A DNA stretch of 64,000 nt, taken from assembly GCF_000298195.1 (NCBI RefSeq), contig NZ_BAHC01000115.1:1-64000 (forward strand). Reading direction: 5' to 3'. This document shows positions 26,727 through 35,279 of this stretch, piece after piece; position 1 is the first letter of the stretch; the number at the start of each line of letters is the position of its first letter. Both the position numbers and the translations under genes were made by a program. Under the pieces are notes generated by a model. That model was given only the letters and a program-made list of their open reading frames with translations. It made no database searches and was not told the DNA's origin. The DNA is from Gordonia rhizosphera NBRC 16068 (GTDB lineage Bacteria > Actinomycetota > Actinomycetes > Mycobacteriales > Mycobacteriaceae).

Positions 26727-27470
26727 ATGATGAAGGTTGCCGTGGTGACCGGCGGAGCGTCGGGAATGGGGGAAGCCACCTGTCACGAACTGGGACGTCG
26801 CGGCCACCGTGTCGCGGTTCTCGACATCGACGAGAGCGGTGCCCAGCGAGTCGCCGAAGACCTCCGGGCACAGGGTGTCACGTCGATCGGAATCGCCGCC
26901 GATGTGACGAAGCGACCCTCGGTCGACGAGGCATTCGCCAAGGTGCGCAGCGAACTCGGCCCCGTCGGCATTCTGGTCACCAGCGCGGGTCTCGTCGGTT
27001 TCGCGCCGTTTCTCGAACTCACCACCGATGCATGGACGCGACTCCTCGACGTGAACCTGACGGGTACATTTCACTGCTGCCAGGCAGCGCTGCCGGACAT
27101 GGTCGACGCAAACTGGGGCCGGATCGTCATGATCTCGTCGTCGAGCGCACAGCGAGGATCGCCGGGCATGGCGCACTACGCCGCCGCCAAGGGCGGCGTG
27201 ATCAGTCTGACCAAGTCGTTGGCGCGTGAGTTCGCGCTCCAGGGGATCACCGTCAACAACATTCCGCCCTCGGGTATCGAGACGCCCATGCAGCATCGCT
27301 CGCAGGAGGCAGGACATCTGCCGTCGAACGAGACGATGGCCGCGAACATCCCGGTCGGTCATCTCGGCACCGGTGACGACATCGCCGCTGCTGTCGGGTT
27401 TCTCGCGTCGGACGAGGCGGGCTACATCACCGGACAGGTTCTGGGTGTGAACGGGGGGTCGATTCTGTGA
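26727..27470 (+). CDS. SDR-family oxidoreductase
   Basis: A 247-aa short-chain dehydrogenase with an intact site: VVTGGASGMGEATCHELGRRG at the start, NAG-like region TSAGLVGF, Ser in IVMISSSSAQRG, and Tyr-x3-Lys in MAHYAAAKGGVISLTKS; it ends with GQVLGVNGGS. Start ATG at 26727 with GAGG about 8 bases upstream; GTG at 26718 is possible. It lies 34 bp after the reductase and 54 bp before the second Rieske gene, so it probably oxidises or reduces a hydroxylated intermediate of that route. Unlike the SDR relatives at 10760, 17121 and 52621, all catalytic residues are present. Confidence 0.9.
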   Translation: MMKVAVVTGGASGMGEATCHELGRRGHRVAVLDIDESGAQRVAEDLRAQGVTSIGIAADVTKRPSVDEAFAKVRSELGPVGILVTSAGLVGFAPFLELTTDAWTRLLDVNLTGTFHCCQAALPDMVDANWGRIVMISSSSAQRGSPGMAHYAAAKGGVISLTKSLAREFALQGITVNNIPPSGIETPMQHRSQEAGHLPSNETMAANIPVGHLGTGDDIAAAVGFLASDEAGYITGQVLGVNGGSIL

Positions 27471-27524
27471 CCGACATCGGCTGCCGACCATACGGCAAGA
27501 GCGTGGATTGACGAGGAGGTTCTC

Positions 27525-28793
27525 GTGGGACGATGGCCAAAACCCCCGGAGGGGTCATGGACCGAGCACTACCCCGAACTGGGGACGGGTCCGGTGTCCT
27601 TTCGTGACTCGATATCGAAGGAGTTCTACGATCTCGAACGTGAGGCCATTTTCAAGCGGGCATGGCTGAATGTGGCACGGGTCGAGGAGGTGCCTGAACC
27701 CGGCAGCTACGCGACCAAGGAGATTGAAGTGGCTGCCGCATCGGTTCTCCTGGTCCGAGGCGAAGACAAACGAATTCACGCGTTCTACAACATCTGTCGG
27801 CACATGGGTAACCAGTTGATGTGGAACGATTTCCCCGACAGGGAAGTGTCCGGTCGGTGCGACCAACTGACCTGCCGCAGATGTGGCTGGAGCTGGTCGC
27901 TCGACGGATCCCTCGCACACATTCCCGACGCAACCACGGGTCCCGCATTCGCGCCGGCAGACTATGCGTTGAGTCCGGTGGCGTGCGATATCTGGAACGG
28001 CTTCGTCTTCATCAACTTCGATCCGCAGCCGAAGCAGGGGCTGCGAGACTTCCTCGGTCCGATGATCACCGCTCTCGACGACTACCCGTTCGACAAACTC
28101 ACCGAACGCTATGAGTGGGTCGCCCACAACAACAGCAACTGGAAGATCTTCGCCGACGCCTTCCAGGAGTACTACCACGTCCCGTCGCTGCACTCCCAGC
28201 AGGTTCCGCCGGCGGTCCGTGTTCCGAACGCGGAGTTCGAGTGCGGACACTTTCAGATCGACGGTCCACACCGCCTGGTCTCCACGGCCGGGACGCGTCG
28301 CTGGCTCCTACCGCCCGAGTACATGTATCCCATCGAACTGGCAACGCACAGCGGACTCGTCGGGCCCTGGCACACACCAGATCTGGGGCCGCTCCCGCCG
28401 GGCCTGAATCCCGGCGGGATCGAACCATGGGGTATCAGCAACTTCCAGATCTTCCCCAACACCGAGATCCTCATCTACGGCGGGTGGTATCTGCTCTACC
28501 GATACTGGCCGACGTCCTACAACACCCATCGCTTCGAGGCCTACACCTTCTTTCATCCTGCCCGTACAGTGCGCGAGCGGGTCGAACACGAGGTCGCCTC
28601 CGTGGTCCTGAAGGAGTTCGCGCTCCAAGATGCCGGCATGTTGGGCGGCACACAGGTTGCGCTGGAAACGGACATCGTCGACGACTATCCCCTCAGCGAC
28701 CAGGAAGTCCTGGTACGCCATCTGCACAAGGTCACCGTGGACTGGGTGACCGAATACCGGCAGGAAAGCGCGACCGCGGGGGTCCGCGCATGA
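27525..28793 (+). CDS. Rieske-type oxygenase alpha paralog with Cys-substituted Rieske site
   Basis: A 422-aa paralog of the protein at 22113, of identical length. The first Rieske pair is C91 and H93 (CRH), but the second pair reads CRRC: C117 is kept and the expected H120 is C120 (codon TGT at 27882-27884). If a cluster forms, ligands would be three Cys and one His, as in CDGSH/mitoNEET proteins, instead of two and two. An extra C112 is shared by both paralogs. The mononuclear iron site is intact (E215, H218, H223 in DAFQEYYHVPSLH). GTG start with GAGGAGG upstream. It is coupled by a 4-bp overlap to a small partner gene. Confidence 0.9.
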   Translation: MGRWPKPPEGSWTEHYPELGTGPVSFRDSISKEFYDLEREAIFKRAWLNVARVEEVPEPGSYATKEIEVAAASVLLVRGEDKRIHAFYNICRHMGNQLMWNDFPDREVSGRCDQLTCRRCGWSWSLDGSLAHIPDATTGPAFAPADYALSPVACDIWNGFVFINFDPQPKQGLRDFLGPMITALDDYPFDKLTERYEWVAHNNSNWKIFADAFQEYYHVPSLHSQQVPPAVRVPNAEFECGHFQIDGPHRLVSTAGTRRWLLPPEYMYPIELATHSGLVGPWHTPDLGPLPPGLNPGGIEPWGISNFQIFPNTEILIYGGWYLLYRYWPTSYNTHRFEAYTFFHPARTVRERVEHEVASVVLKEFALQDAGMLGGTQVALETDIVDDYPLSDQEVLVRHLHKVTVDWVTEYRQESATAGVRA

Positions 28794-29125
28794 CCGAGAC
28801 CATGCTGCCCTCTGCTTTCGCAGAGTTGGAGGAGTTCGCGCCGCAGTGGTGCCTGGCAACCGAAGCCGAACGCTGGGACAAGCGGATCTCGAGCACCATG
28901 CCCGAAATGCAGACGTTCTATGACGCGGCGTTCCCCCGTCTGGAGGAGGCGATCGACCACTGCGACAAGTTCGCGTTGGATGACCTCCCCGACGACGCCC
29001 TCAACCTGCTCCGCCTCATCTATTCGGTGGTGATGGTCGCCATGTCGGTCGAGATCATGCATCAGCCGGCACCGGTTGACGCTGCAGATGCGGTCATGGA
29101 CCGCATCTCGGCGCCCATGCCATGA
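28790..29125 (+). CDS. Small conserved partner of the second Rieske paralog
   Basis: A 111-aa protein overlapping the Rieske stop (ATGA). It parallels the 110-aa protein at 23381 along its length: LPSAFAELEEFAPQWCLATEAERW matches LPPEFEDLEQFSDWCLETESERY in pattern, and HCDKFALDDLPDDALNLLRL matches the central core. The family is not known to me. A gene pair duplicated together with its oxygenase argues for a specific physical or functional partnership. The C-terminal tails differ, and this one lacks the final Cys of its paralog. Confidence 0.75.
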   Translation: MTETMLPSAFAELEEFAPQWCLATEAERWDKRISSTMPEMQTFYDAAFPRLEEAIDHCDKFALDDLPDDALNLLRLIYSVVMVAMSVEIMHQPAPVDAADAVMDRISAPMP

Positions 29126-29177
29126 GCGCACAGTCTCGTGTTTCGCCTTGATCAACCGTAAGAAAGGACGCCCAACG

Positions 29178-30023
29178 ATGAGTCTGATCACCATCAACAA
29201 ACTCACCGACACCGTGGGAGCCGAGGTGTCGGGGATCGACTCCGATCGGCTCGCCGGCGACGACTCGATCGGTGACGCCATCCTGGAAGCCCTGGAAGAC
29301 AACGGAGTTCTCGTGTTCCGTGGTCTGAACCTGGAGCCGGAAGCCCAAGTCGCGTTCTGCCGCCGGCTCGGCGACGTCGACCACAGCGCCGACGGTCACC
29401 ACCCCGTGCCCGGCATCTACCGGATCTCCCTGGACCCCAACAAGACCTCCAGCGCCTCCTACCTCAAGGCGACGTTCGATTGGCATATCGACGGCTGCAC
29501 CCCCGCCAACGGCGAGTTCCCGCAACGTGCCACCGTACTGACCGCGGTGCACGTGGCACGACAAGGCGGCGAAACCGAGTTCGCCAGCGCATACGGCGCG
29601 TATGAATCGCTCAGCGACGCCGACAAAGCCCGCGTCGACGACCTCCGGGTGGTGCACTCGCTCGAGGCCTCCCAGCGCAGGGTCACGCCCGATCCCAGCC
29701 CGGAACTGCTGGCTCGATGGCGTGCCCGCCCGACGCATGAGCATCCGCTGGTGTGGCAACACCGGAGCGGCCGAAAGTCGCTGGTACTCGGAGCGTCGAC
29801 CGACCACATCGTCGGAATGGACCTCGAGGAAGGCCGAGCCCTGCTCGCCGAACTCCTGGAGCAGGCGACCACCCGCGACAAGGTGTACAGCCATGAGTGG
29901 TCCGTGGGGGACACCGTCATCTGGGACAACCGCGGTGTGCTTCACCGAGCGGCTCCCTATGAACCCGATTCACCCCGAGAAATGCTCCGCACGACTGTCC
30001 TCGGCGACGAACCGATCCAATAA
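29178..30023 (+). CDS. TauD/TfdA-family Fe(II)/2-oxoglutarate dioxygenase
   Basis: A 281-aa double-stranded beta-helix oxygenase. The iron facial triad is H103-x-D105 (FDWHIDG) and a distal H256 (WDNRGVLHRA); Arg267 or Arg271 would bind 2-oxoglutarate. N-terminal VGAEVSGID and VLVFRGL are family landmarks. ATG at 29178 with AAAGGA upstream. It follows the small Rieske partner by 52 bp and would hydroxylate or dealkylate a pathway intermediate. Its presence with two Rieske proteins gives three independent O2-dependent steps in one cluster. Confidence 0.92.
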   Translation: MSLITINKLTDTVGAEVSGIDSDRLAGDDSIGDAILEALEDNGVLVFRGLNLEPEAQVAFCRRLGDVDHSADGHHPVPGIYRISLDPNKTSSASYLKATFDWHIDGCTPANGEFPQRATVLTAVHVARQGGETEFASAYGAYESLSDADKARVDDLRVVHSLEASQRRVTPDPSPELLARWRARPTHEHPLVWQHRSGRKSLVLGASTDHIVGMDLEEGRALLAELLEQATTRDKVYSHEWSVGDTVIWDNRGVLHRAAPYEPDSPREMLRTTVLGDEPIQ

Positions 30024-30068
30024 CACGTCAACGATCCACCTCCGCACGTAAACAAACAGGAGAATCGT

Positions 30069-30383
30069 ATGTCTCGTTCCCTGCTCTTCGTCGAAACCAA
30101 GCCTGCCTCTGCCGAGCAGGTGAGTGATTACCACAAGTGGCATGACGACGTGCACATCCCCGAGATGCTCGAGATCGACGGATTCGTGTCGGCGCGTCGA
30201 TGGCAACCCGACGGTACCGACACGTTCATCACCCTCTATGAGATCGACACCGACGTGGAGACGGCCAAGGCCAACCTCAAAGCGGCCTTTCAGTCGGGAC
30301 GGATGTCACCGCCGGTCGCCGTGGATACCGACACGCCCGCGATCATGCGGTACCTCGACCTGATCAGTGAGGCGTCACGCTGA
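30069..30383 (+). CDS. Small dimeric alpha/beta-barrel (EthD-like) protein
   Basis: A 104-aa protein with the rhythm of a ferredoxin-like dimeric alpha/beta barrel: an N-terminal strand SLLFVETKPAS, then YHKWHDDVHIPEMLEIDGFVSARRW, where the WHDDVHIPEML helix-strand is typical of EthD/ABM-type proteins. ATG with CAGGAG 8 bases upstream. Such proteins often isomerise, oxidise or shield reactive intermediates without a cofactor. It lies between the TauD-type enzyme and the CMD-family protein, within one operon. Specific role unknown. Confidence 0.75.
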   Translation: MSRSLLFVETKPASAEQVSDYHKWHDDVHIPEMLEIDGFVSARRWQPDGTDTFITLYEIDTDVETAKANLKAAFQSGRMSPPVAVDTDTPAIMRYLDLISEASR

Positions 30384-30925
30384 GTACGTCGACACGACTC
30401 GCGCCGCTCCCGGTCGAGGAATGGGATGACAGCGTGCGCACGGCCATGGCCGTGCTGCTGTCTCCCGAGCGGATCAACCCGCGCGACGCGGGCGAGTTGC
30501 TTGCGACTCTGGTACGCAATCCCCCTCTGGCAGAGGCATATCTGACGTTCAACGCATACCTGCTGCGGCAGTCGACGCTCTCTGCTCGTTATCGGGAGAT
30601 CGCGGTTCTGCGAGTCGTCCACCGGCAGCGGTGTGGCTACCTGTGGACACACCACGTGCCGATCGCCCAGTCTGCAGGGTTGACCATGGACGATCTGGCG
30701 GACATCGCGACAGGGCACATGCCCGCGACGGCCGACCGGCTGGTGATCACGGCGACCGACGAACTCCTGGACCGGGCGCAGATCTCCACAGGCACCTGGG
30801 ATGCGCTTGAGAAGTGGCTTGACGAGAGGCAACGAATGGATCTCGTCTTCGTCGTCGGCTGCTACGGATTGTTGGCCACTGCGGTCAATACGTTCGGGGT
30901 GGGGGAGGAACCCGCAGTCACGTGA
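30380..30925 (+). CDS. Carboxymuconolactone decarboxylase/AhpD-family protein
   Basis: About 181 aa when read from a CTG at 30380. Family-like sequence (RLAPLPVEEWDD) begins only three codons later, upstream of the GTG at 30434, and GTGAGG lies 7 bases before the CTG; the CTGA overlap with the previous stop resembles the ATGA couplings elsewhere. The core LSARYREIAVLRVVHRQRCGYLWTHHVPIAQSAGL fits the CMD fold, with C-x4-HH replacing the CxxC of true AhpD peroxidases. Members act as decarboxylases, lyases or peroxidase partners. It is the last gene of the oxygenase cluster. Confidence 0.78.
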   Translation: MSTSTRLAPLPVEEWDDSVRTAMAVLLSPERINPRDAGELLATLVRNPPLAEAYLTFNAYLLRQSTLSARYREIAVLRVVHRQRCGYLWTHHVPIAQSAGLTMDDLADIATGHMPATADRLVITATDELLDRAQISTGTWDALEKWLDERQRMDLVFVVGCYGLLATAVNTFGVGEEPAVT

Positions 30926-31003
30926 GGACCTGTCCGGTGGCCGTCTGAGATGTCGAACTCGTCGGAGTCGCGAACCGATCGGCCCCCCTGGAGTCGGCGG
31001 CGT

Positions 31004-32671
31004 CTACCGTACCGGCCCGTTGTCCCGACCGTGGTCGTGATCGTCCCCGATGAGCCGGTCGAGCACCTCGGTGGTCGCCTCCGCAGCGAGCGAGAACGGC
31101 TCGAGTACCGTGTCCGCGCCGGCCGCACGGAGCCTCTCCGCGTCGTGGGGATGGTGGGCCGTCATGACGATGTGCCCCTGGTATCGATGGTGCTTCAGCG
31201 CGTGGAGCAGGGTGAGATTGGCATCCATCGCGGGAATCGTGCTGATGATGAAGCTGGCGCGCGCCAGCGGCAACGACTCCAGGAAGTGGATGTCTGTCGC
31301 ACTGCCGTAGACGGCGGTGATCCCGGGGCGCGCATTGGACGCCAACCGATGCGGATCGAAGTCGACCGCGAGGATCCGACGGCCCCCGGAACTGCACTGA
31401 TCGGCGATGTGGCGGCCGAACCGGCCGAGGCCGTAGAGGATCGCATCGACGTCGCGCTCGGATTCGGTGAGTTCCCTGCTCCGGGCCGACGTCCGGTCGA
31501 GGACGCCCAGGAACCGCTCGAGGCGTTGGTAGAGCCGATGCGAGAACGGGATGAGGTACGCCGATCCGCCGATGGTGATCAGCGCGACCATCGTGATGAG
31601 GCTCGAGGTGGTGTTGGTGATGTGGCCCAGCCCTACACCGATCGCGGCGAGGATCAGCGAGAACTCGGAGATCTGACCCAACGGCACGCCGGTCATGAAG
31701 GAGACCTGCGGGGGATAGCGCTGCACGGTCATCAGCAGCATGATGATCAGCGGTTTCGCAATCAGGACGAACAGTGAGAAGACGACCACTTCGATGATGT
31801 GCCCGGAGGCGTCGGCGAAGTCGAGTCCGGCGCCGAGATCGAGGAAGAAGAACAGCAGCAGGAAGTCGCGCAGGCTCACCAGACGGGCACCGAGCGCATC
31901 ACGGTACGGAGTGGCCGCCAGCGATATCCCCGCGAGGAACGCGCCGACCTCCGAACTGAACCCGAGGCTCTCGGTCACCGCGGCCGCCGCGATCGCGTAC
32001 GCGACGGCGAACAGCACGAGCAGTTCCTGTGACCGGGCGACATGATGCAGCAGCCACGGAAGGATGAACCGCATCAGGATGCCGACCCCGGCCAGCAGCG
32101 CTATCCCTTTCACGAACACCAAGGCGACGGCGACCGCCATCGAATCGTCGGTCTCCTGACCGAAAGCGTTGATCGCGATCATCACGATCACCACCACCAG
32201 GTCCTGCACGATCAGGATGCCGACCGCGATCCGGCCGTGGAGTTGCTCGATCTCGCGGGTGTCGGACAGCAACTTGACGATGATGATCGTCGACGAGAAG
32301 GTCACCGCCAGCCCGATGTAGAGCGCCGCGACCGCGCTGGTGCCGAACCCGAGCGCCAGCAGGAACCCGAGAACCGCCGTGGCCACCACCTGCCCGATAC
32401 CGGTGATCAGGGCGACCGGCCCGGTGGTGCGGATGAGATTCATGTCCAGCCGCAGGCCGACGAGGAACAACAGGATGGCGATGCCCAGTCGGGCGAGCAG
32501 TTCGATCGTGTCGTTGGTGACCACCCACCCGGCGCCGGTCGGGCCGACGACGATACCGACGCCGATGAACGCGACGATCATCGGTTGCCGGAGCTTGGTG
32601 GCGATCAGACCCGCGAGCGCCGCGATCGACAGGATGACCGCGATCAGAGCGAAATCGTGCAGTTGCACCAC
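31004..32671 (-). CDS. CPA2-family monovalent cation:proton antiporter with TrkA-N domain
   Basis: A 555-aa membrane protein of the KefB/YbaL type. Residues about 1-390 carry some twelve hydrophobic segments starting FALIAVILSIAALAGLIATKL, including VGPTGAGWV and the long GAFLAGISLAATPYRD region. From about 410 follows a cytosolic nucleotide-binding RCK/TrkA-N domain (YGLGRFGRHIADQC, ILAVDFDPHRLAS). It likely exchanges K+ or Na+ for protons under nucleotide control. It is convergent with the oxygenase cluster and unrelated to it in function. Its 3' part is duplicated as the fossil at 19807-20218. Confidence 0.9.
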   Translation of the reverse strand: MVQLHDFALIAVILSIAALAGLIATKLRQPMIVAFIGVGIVVGPTGAGWVVTNDTIELLARLGIAILLFLVGLRLDMNLIRTTGPVALITGIGQVVATAVLGFLLALGFGTSAVAALYIGLAVTFSSTIIIVKLLSDTREIEQLHGRIAVGILIVQDLVVVIVMIAINAFGQETDDSMAVAVALVFVKGIALLAGVGILMRFILPWLLHHVARSQELLVLFAVAYAIAAAAVTESLGFSSEVGAFLAGISLAATPYRDALGARLVSLRDFLLLFFFLDLGAGLDFADASGHIIEVVVFSLFVLIAKPLIIMLLMTVQRYPPQVSFMTGVPLGQISEFSLILAAIGVGLGHITNTTSSLITMVALITIGGSAYLIPFSHRLYQRLERFLGVLDRTSARSRELTESERDVDAILYGLGRFGRHIADQCSSGGRRILAVDFDPHRLASNARPGITAVYGSATDIHFLESLPLARASFIISTIPAMDANLTLLHALKHHRYQGHIVMTAHHPHDAERLRAAGADTVLEPFSLAAEATTEVLDRLIGDDHDHGRDNGPVR

Positions 32672-32691
32672 GCTGGAAACACTTCTTCCTG

Positions 32692-32710
32692 GACGGGTTT
32701 ACGACCCGTC
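32692..32710. promoter_or_regulatory. Inverted repeat upstream of antiporter
   Basis: GACGGGT (32692-32698) and ACCCGTC (32704-32710) pair perfectly around a 5-base loop, 21 bp before the antiporter start and 47 bp after the flavodoxin-like stop. No T-tract follows on either strand, so an operator or leader hairpin is as likely as a terminator. Confidence 0.35.
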
Positions 32711-32756
32711 AAACTTATCGCGGGGCACCGGTGGGTAGCCCGACGGTCCGACCCCG

Positions 32757-33269
32757 CTAGGCGGTTGAGGCGGAAGTGGCCAGAGTGGCGGCGATCTCGC
32801 GTGCCCAGGCGTCGATGGCCTCGGGGTCACGGCCGTCCCGGTCGGGGACCCTCAGGGCTGCGGCGACGAGCTTTTCGAACAGGCCCAGCGACGATCGGTC
32901 GAGTCTGCCCGGAAAGGTGCGATGCTCGCGTGCCCACGGAGCGGTCACCGGCGAACGTGCGCTTTCGCGGACGGACTCGTCGGTGTCGACCGGTCCGCTG
33001 GAGAAGAGCCACACGGGAATGGCGTGAAGATGGTGCTCGGCGCCGCCGATCAGCCGACGGGCGCTCGCGAGCCATCGGCCGAAATAGACCGCACTCCCGA
33101 TGATCGCGGCGTCATAGCCGTCGATGCTGTCGATGTCCGCGGCGTCGACCACGTCGACCTGGTGGTCGATGCCGTCTGCCCGCAACGTCTCGGTGATCGT
33201 CGACCCGATCTGTCTCCCGATCTCGCGTGTGGCACCGTGCCTGCTCGCCGTGGCCACCAGTATGCGCAT
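32757..33269 (-). CDS. Flavodoxin-domain protein (HemG-like)
   Basis: A 170-aa protein starting MRILVATASRHGATREIGRQI, the FMN phosphate-binding start of flavodoxins, followed by YDAAIIGSAVYFGRW and VWLFSSGPV. This pattern is that of menaquinone-dependent protoporphyrinogen oxidase (HemG)-like flavodoxins, which in actinobacteria are of uncertain function. It would be cytosolic and FMN-bound. The antiporter gene follows on the same strand after 85 bp. Confidence 0.8.
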   Translation of the reverse strand: MRILVATASRHGATREIGRQIGSTITETLRADGIDHQVDVVDAADIDSIDGYDAAIIGSAVYFGRWLASARRLIGGAEHHLHAIPVWLFSSGPVDTDESVRESARSPVTAPWAREHRTFPGRLDRSSLGLFEKLVAAALRVPDRDGRDPEAIDAWAREIAATLATSASTA

Positions 33270-33432
33270 CTCAACTCCCGAACTCGTCGATACTCCACCC
33301 TTGAGTCAACCTCGGAGGAGGTCCTGCGGCCAGGGAACATGGCCGTTGAACGGGTGGGCCGAAGGTCCGCTGCCCCGCAGGGTGGGACGATCGCCTCTGG
33401 TGTTCCGAGCGCGTCTGCGGTGCCATGGAGAT

Positions 33433-33933
33433 ATGACTGGTCGCCTGATGTCGGAGGAACTGAGGACCCGGATCGAACACGAGATCGACACGAGATCCGT
33501 CTCCTTCGGTGTCTGGCTCCTCCGACGGACGCGTGGCAAGATCACTCGGCTGTGGCACCGCCGCGCCATCGTTCTCACCACCACCGGCCGGCGGTCCGGG
33601 CGTTTACGCAACGTGGTGGTCCAGGTCTTCGAAGACGCCCCCGATCTGTACGTCGTGGCGGCGAACAGCGGACTGCCGAAGCCTCCAGCCTGGTATTTCA
33701 ACCTTCGGGCCGACCCGCACCTCACGGCGGAACTCGACGGGCGCCCACTGCGGTTGCGGGCCGAGTTGCTCCCGGAGCGCGAGGCGGCCGAGCGCTGGCA
33801 GTGGATGCTGGGCATCGCACCGGACTACGACCGCTACCAGGAGCGACTCGGCCGGGTTCCACCGATTTTCCGACTGGTCACCGACGAGCAAGGCGACACG
33901 GCCGACCAGGGCGCCGCGGACCAGTACGGCTGA
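33433..33933 (+). CDS. Deazaflavin (F420)-dependent nitroreductase-fold protein
   Basis: A 166-aa split-barrel protein of the mycobacterial DDN family. AIVLTTTGRRSGRLRNVVVQVFED, WYFNLRADPHLTAEL and the later FRLVTDEQ segments match the family order. Such proteins bind F420 (or related flavins) and often reduce quinones or nitro compounds at the membrane. ATG at 33433; ATG at 33448 is an alternative. It stands alone, divergent from the flavodoxin-like gene. The 163-bp gap before it shows no clear motif. Confidence 0.85.
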   Translation: MTGRLMSEELRTRIEHEIDTRSVSFGVWLLRRTRGKITRLWHRRAIVLTTTGRRSGRLRNVVVQVFEDAPDLYVVAANSGLPKPPAWYFNLRADPHLTAELDGRPLRLRAELLPEREAAERWQWMLGIAPDYDRYQERLGRVPPIFRLVTDEQGDTADQGAADQYG

Positions 33934-34025
33934 ACTGAACCGACCGCGGGTCACAAGTTGTCCTTGTGACCCCACAAGGGCAACGCGTCTTCCCGGGCGG
34001 GGCGGTTGAGCGCACCCTCGGATGC

Positions 34026-35204
34026 ATGGTCTTGACGACAGAACACCCCGGGCCCACCGGTCGCGGTCTGCACTCGCCGATCGCTGAGCGGCAAGGCCCG
34101 CGACGGCGTCTACTCGCAGAACTCGATCGTCCCGGGCAGGTCTTCGAGCACATCACGCCCAACTGGTTCGCCTCGGTGATGGGGACCGGTATCGTGGCGA
34201 CGGCCGCGGCGTCGTTGCCGGTGCAGCCGCCCGGTTTGCGTCTGTTCGCCACCGCCCTGTGGTTGTTCGCATCCGTCGCCCTGGTGCTGTTGACCGTTGC
34301 GTTCGCGGTGCATTGGCTGCGGCATCCGCAGACCGCGAAGATGTACGCGGCGCACCCGGTCATGTCCCAGTTCTATGGCGCCCCGGCGATGGCGCTGCTG
34401 ACCGTGGGGGCGGGCACGATGCTCATCGGGGTCGACGTCGTGGGAACCGGTGCGGCGGTCGCCATCGACGGATTCCTGTGGTGTGCAGGCACCGCGCTGG
34501 GCCTCTTCACGAGTGTGTGGGTGCCCTACACCATGATGACCTCGCATTCGCGCGAGGACGTGATCGCCCTGCCGGCGTGGCTGATGCCGATTGTCCCTCC
34601 GATGGTGTCGGCGACCACGGGTGCGTTCCTGATCCCCCACGTGCCGGAGGGGCAGTGGCGACTCGGGCTGTTGTCGGCCTGCTATGCGCTCTTCGGGCTG
34701 AGCCTGTTCCTGGGCATGATCACCATGACACTGATCTACTCCCGGCTCGTACACGGCGGTGCGCCGGTCGCGCAGACCGCACCCACGGTGTGGATCACGC
34801 TGGGCATGATCGGGCAGTCGGTCACCGCGGTCAATGTGCTGGCGGTGCAGTCCGCCACGGTGTTCACCGGCGACGAGGCCTATATCGCTCTCGGGCTGCA
34901 CGTGTTCGGGATCGTCTACGGGCTCGCCATGGGTGGGTTCGGTGTCGCGATGTTCGCGCTCGCTACGTCGATCACCGTCCGAGCCGTTCGTCGAGGCATG
35001 CCGTTCGCACTGACGTGGTGGAGCTTCACGTTCCCCGTGGGTACGTGCGTCACCGGGATGAGTGCTCTGGGGGCCGCGCTGGGCAGTGGGCCGGTCCGGG
35101 TCCTGGCGATCCTCCTCTACGTCCTGCTCATCGGTGCCTGGGCGACGGTGGCGGCGAAGACTCTCCGTGGCACGGCGTCCGGCCGAACCCTGCTGCCTGC
35201 GTGA
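34026..35204 (+). CDS. TDT/SLAC1-family transporter
   Basis: About 392 aa with some ten membrane segments. ITPNWFASVMGTGIVATAAASLP at about 44-66 is the typical TDT (tellurite-resistance/dicarboxylate transporter, TehA/Mae1/SLAC1) entry helix, and WWSFTFPVGTCVTGMSALG is the family's C-terminal signature. These act as channels or carriers for C4-dicarboxylates, sulfite or other anions. The start is uncertain: the ATG at 34026 lacks a good ribosome site and the upstream frame continues to 33966. Convergent with the TetR gene; the 75-bp gap has only a weak CTGTT/AACAG hairpin (35240-35253). Confidence 0.85.
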   Translation: MVLTTEHPGPTGRGLHSPIAERQGPRRRLLAELDRPGQVFEHITPNWFASVMGTGIVATAAASLPVQPPGLRLFATALWLFASVALVLLTVAFAVHWLRHPQTAKMYAAHPVMSQFYGAPAMALLTVGAGTMLIGVDVVGTGAAVAIDGFLWCAGTALGLFTSVWVPYTMMTSHSREDVIALPAWLMPIVPPMVSATTGAFLIPHVPEGQWRLGLLSACYALFGLSLFLGMITMTLIYSRLVHGGAPVAQTAPTVWITLGMIGQSVTAVNVLAVQSATVFTGDEAYIALGLHVFGIVYGLAMGGFGVAMFALATSITVRAVRRGMPFALTWWSFTFPVGTCVTGMSALGAALGSGPVRVLAILLYVLLIGAWATVAAKTLRGTASGRTLLPA

Positions 35205-35279
35205 GGTGCGCCGAATGCCCGGATGCGGGGTGGGAGTTACTGTTCGGCAACAGGACTCGGCGACATGGCGCCGGATCGA

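Noticed and set aside
27882-27884. Sequencing error explaining the Cys in the second Rieske site
   Set aside because: Going from a His codon (CAT or CAC) to TGT needs at least two changes, and the adjoining Tyr is also replaced, with the frame intact, so a real substitution is more likely.
32692-32710. Rho-independent terminator
   Set aside because: Good stem but no T-tract on either strand; kept only as an unassigned inverted repeat.
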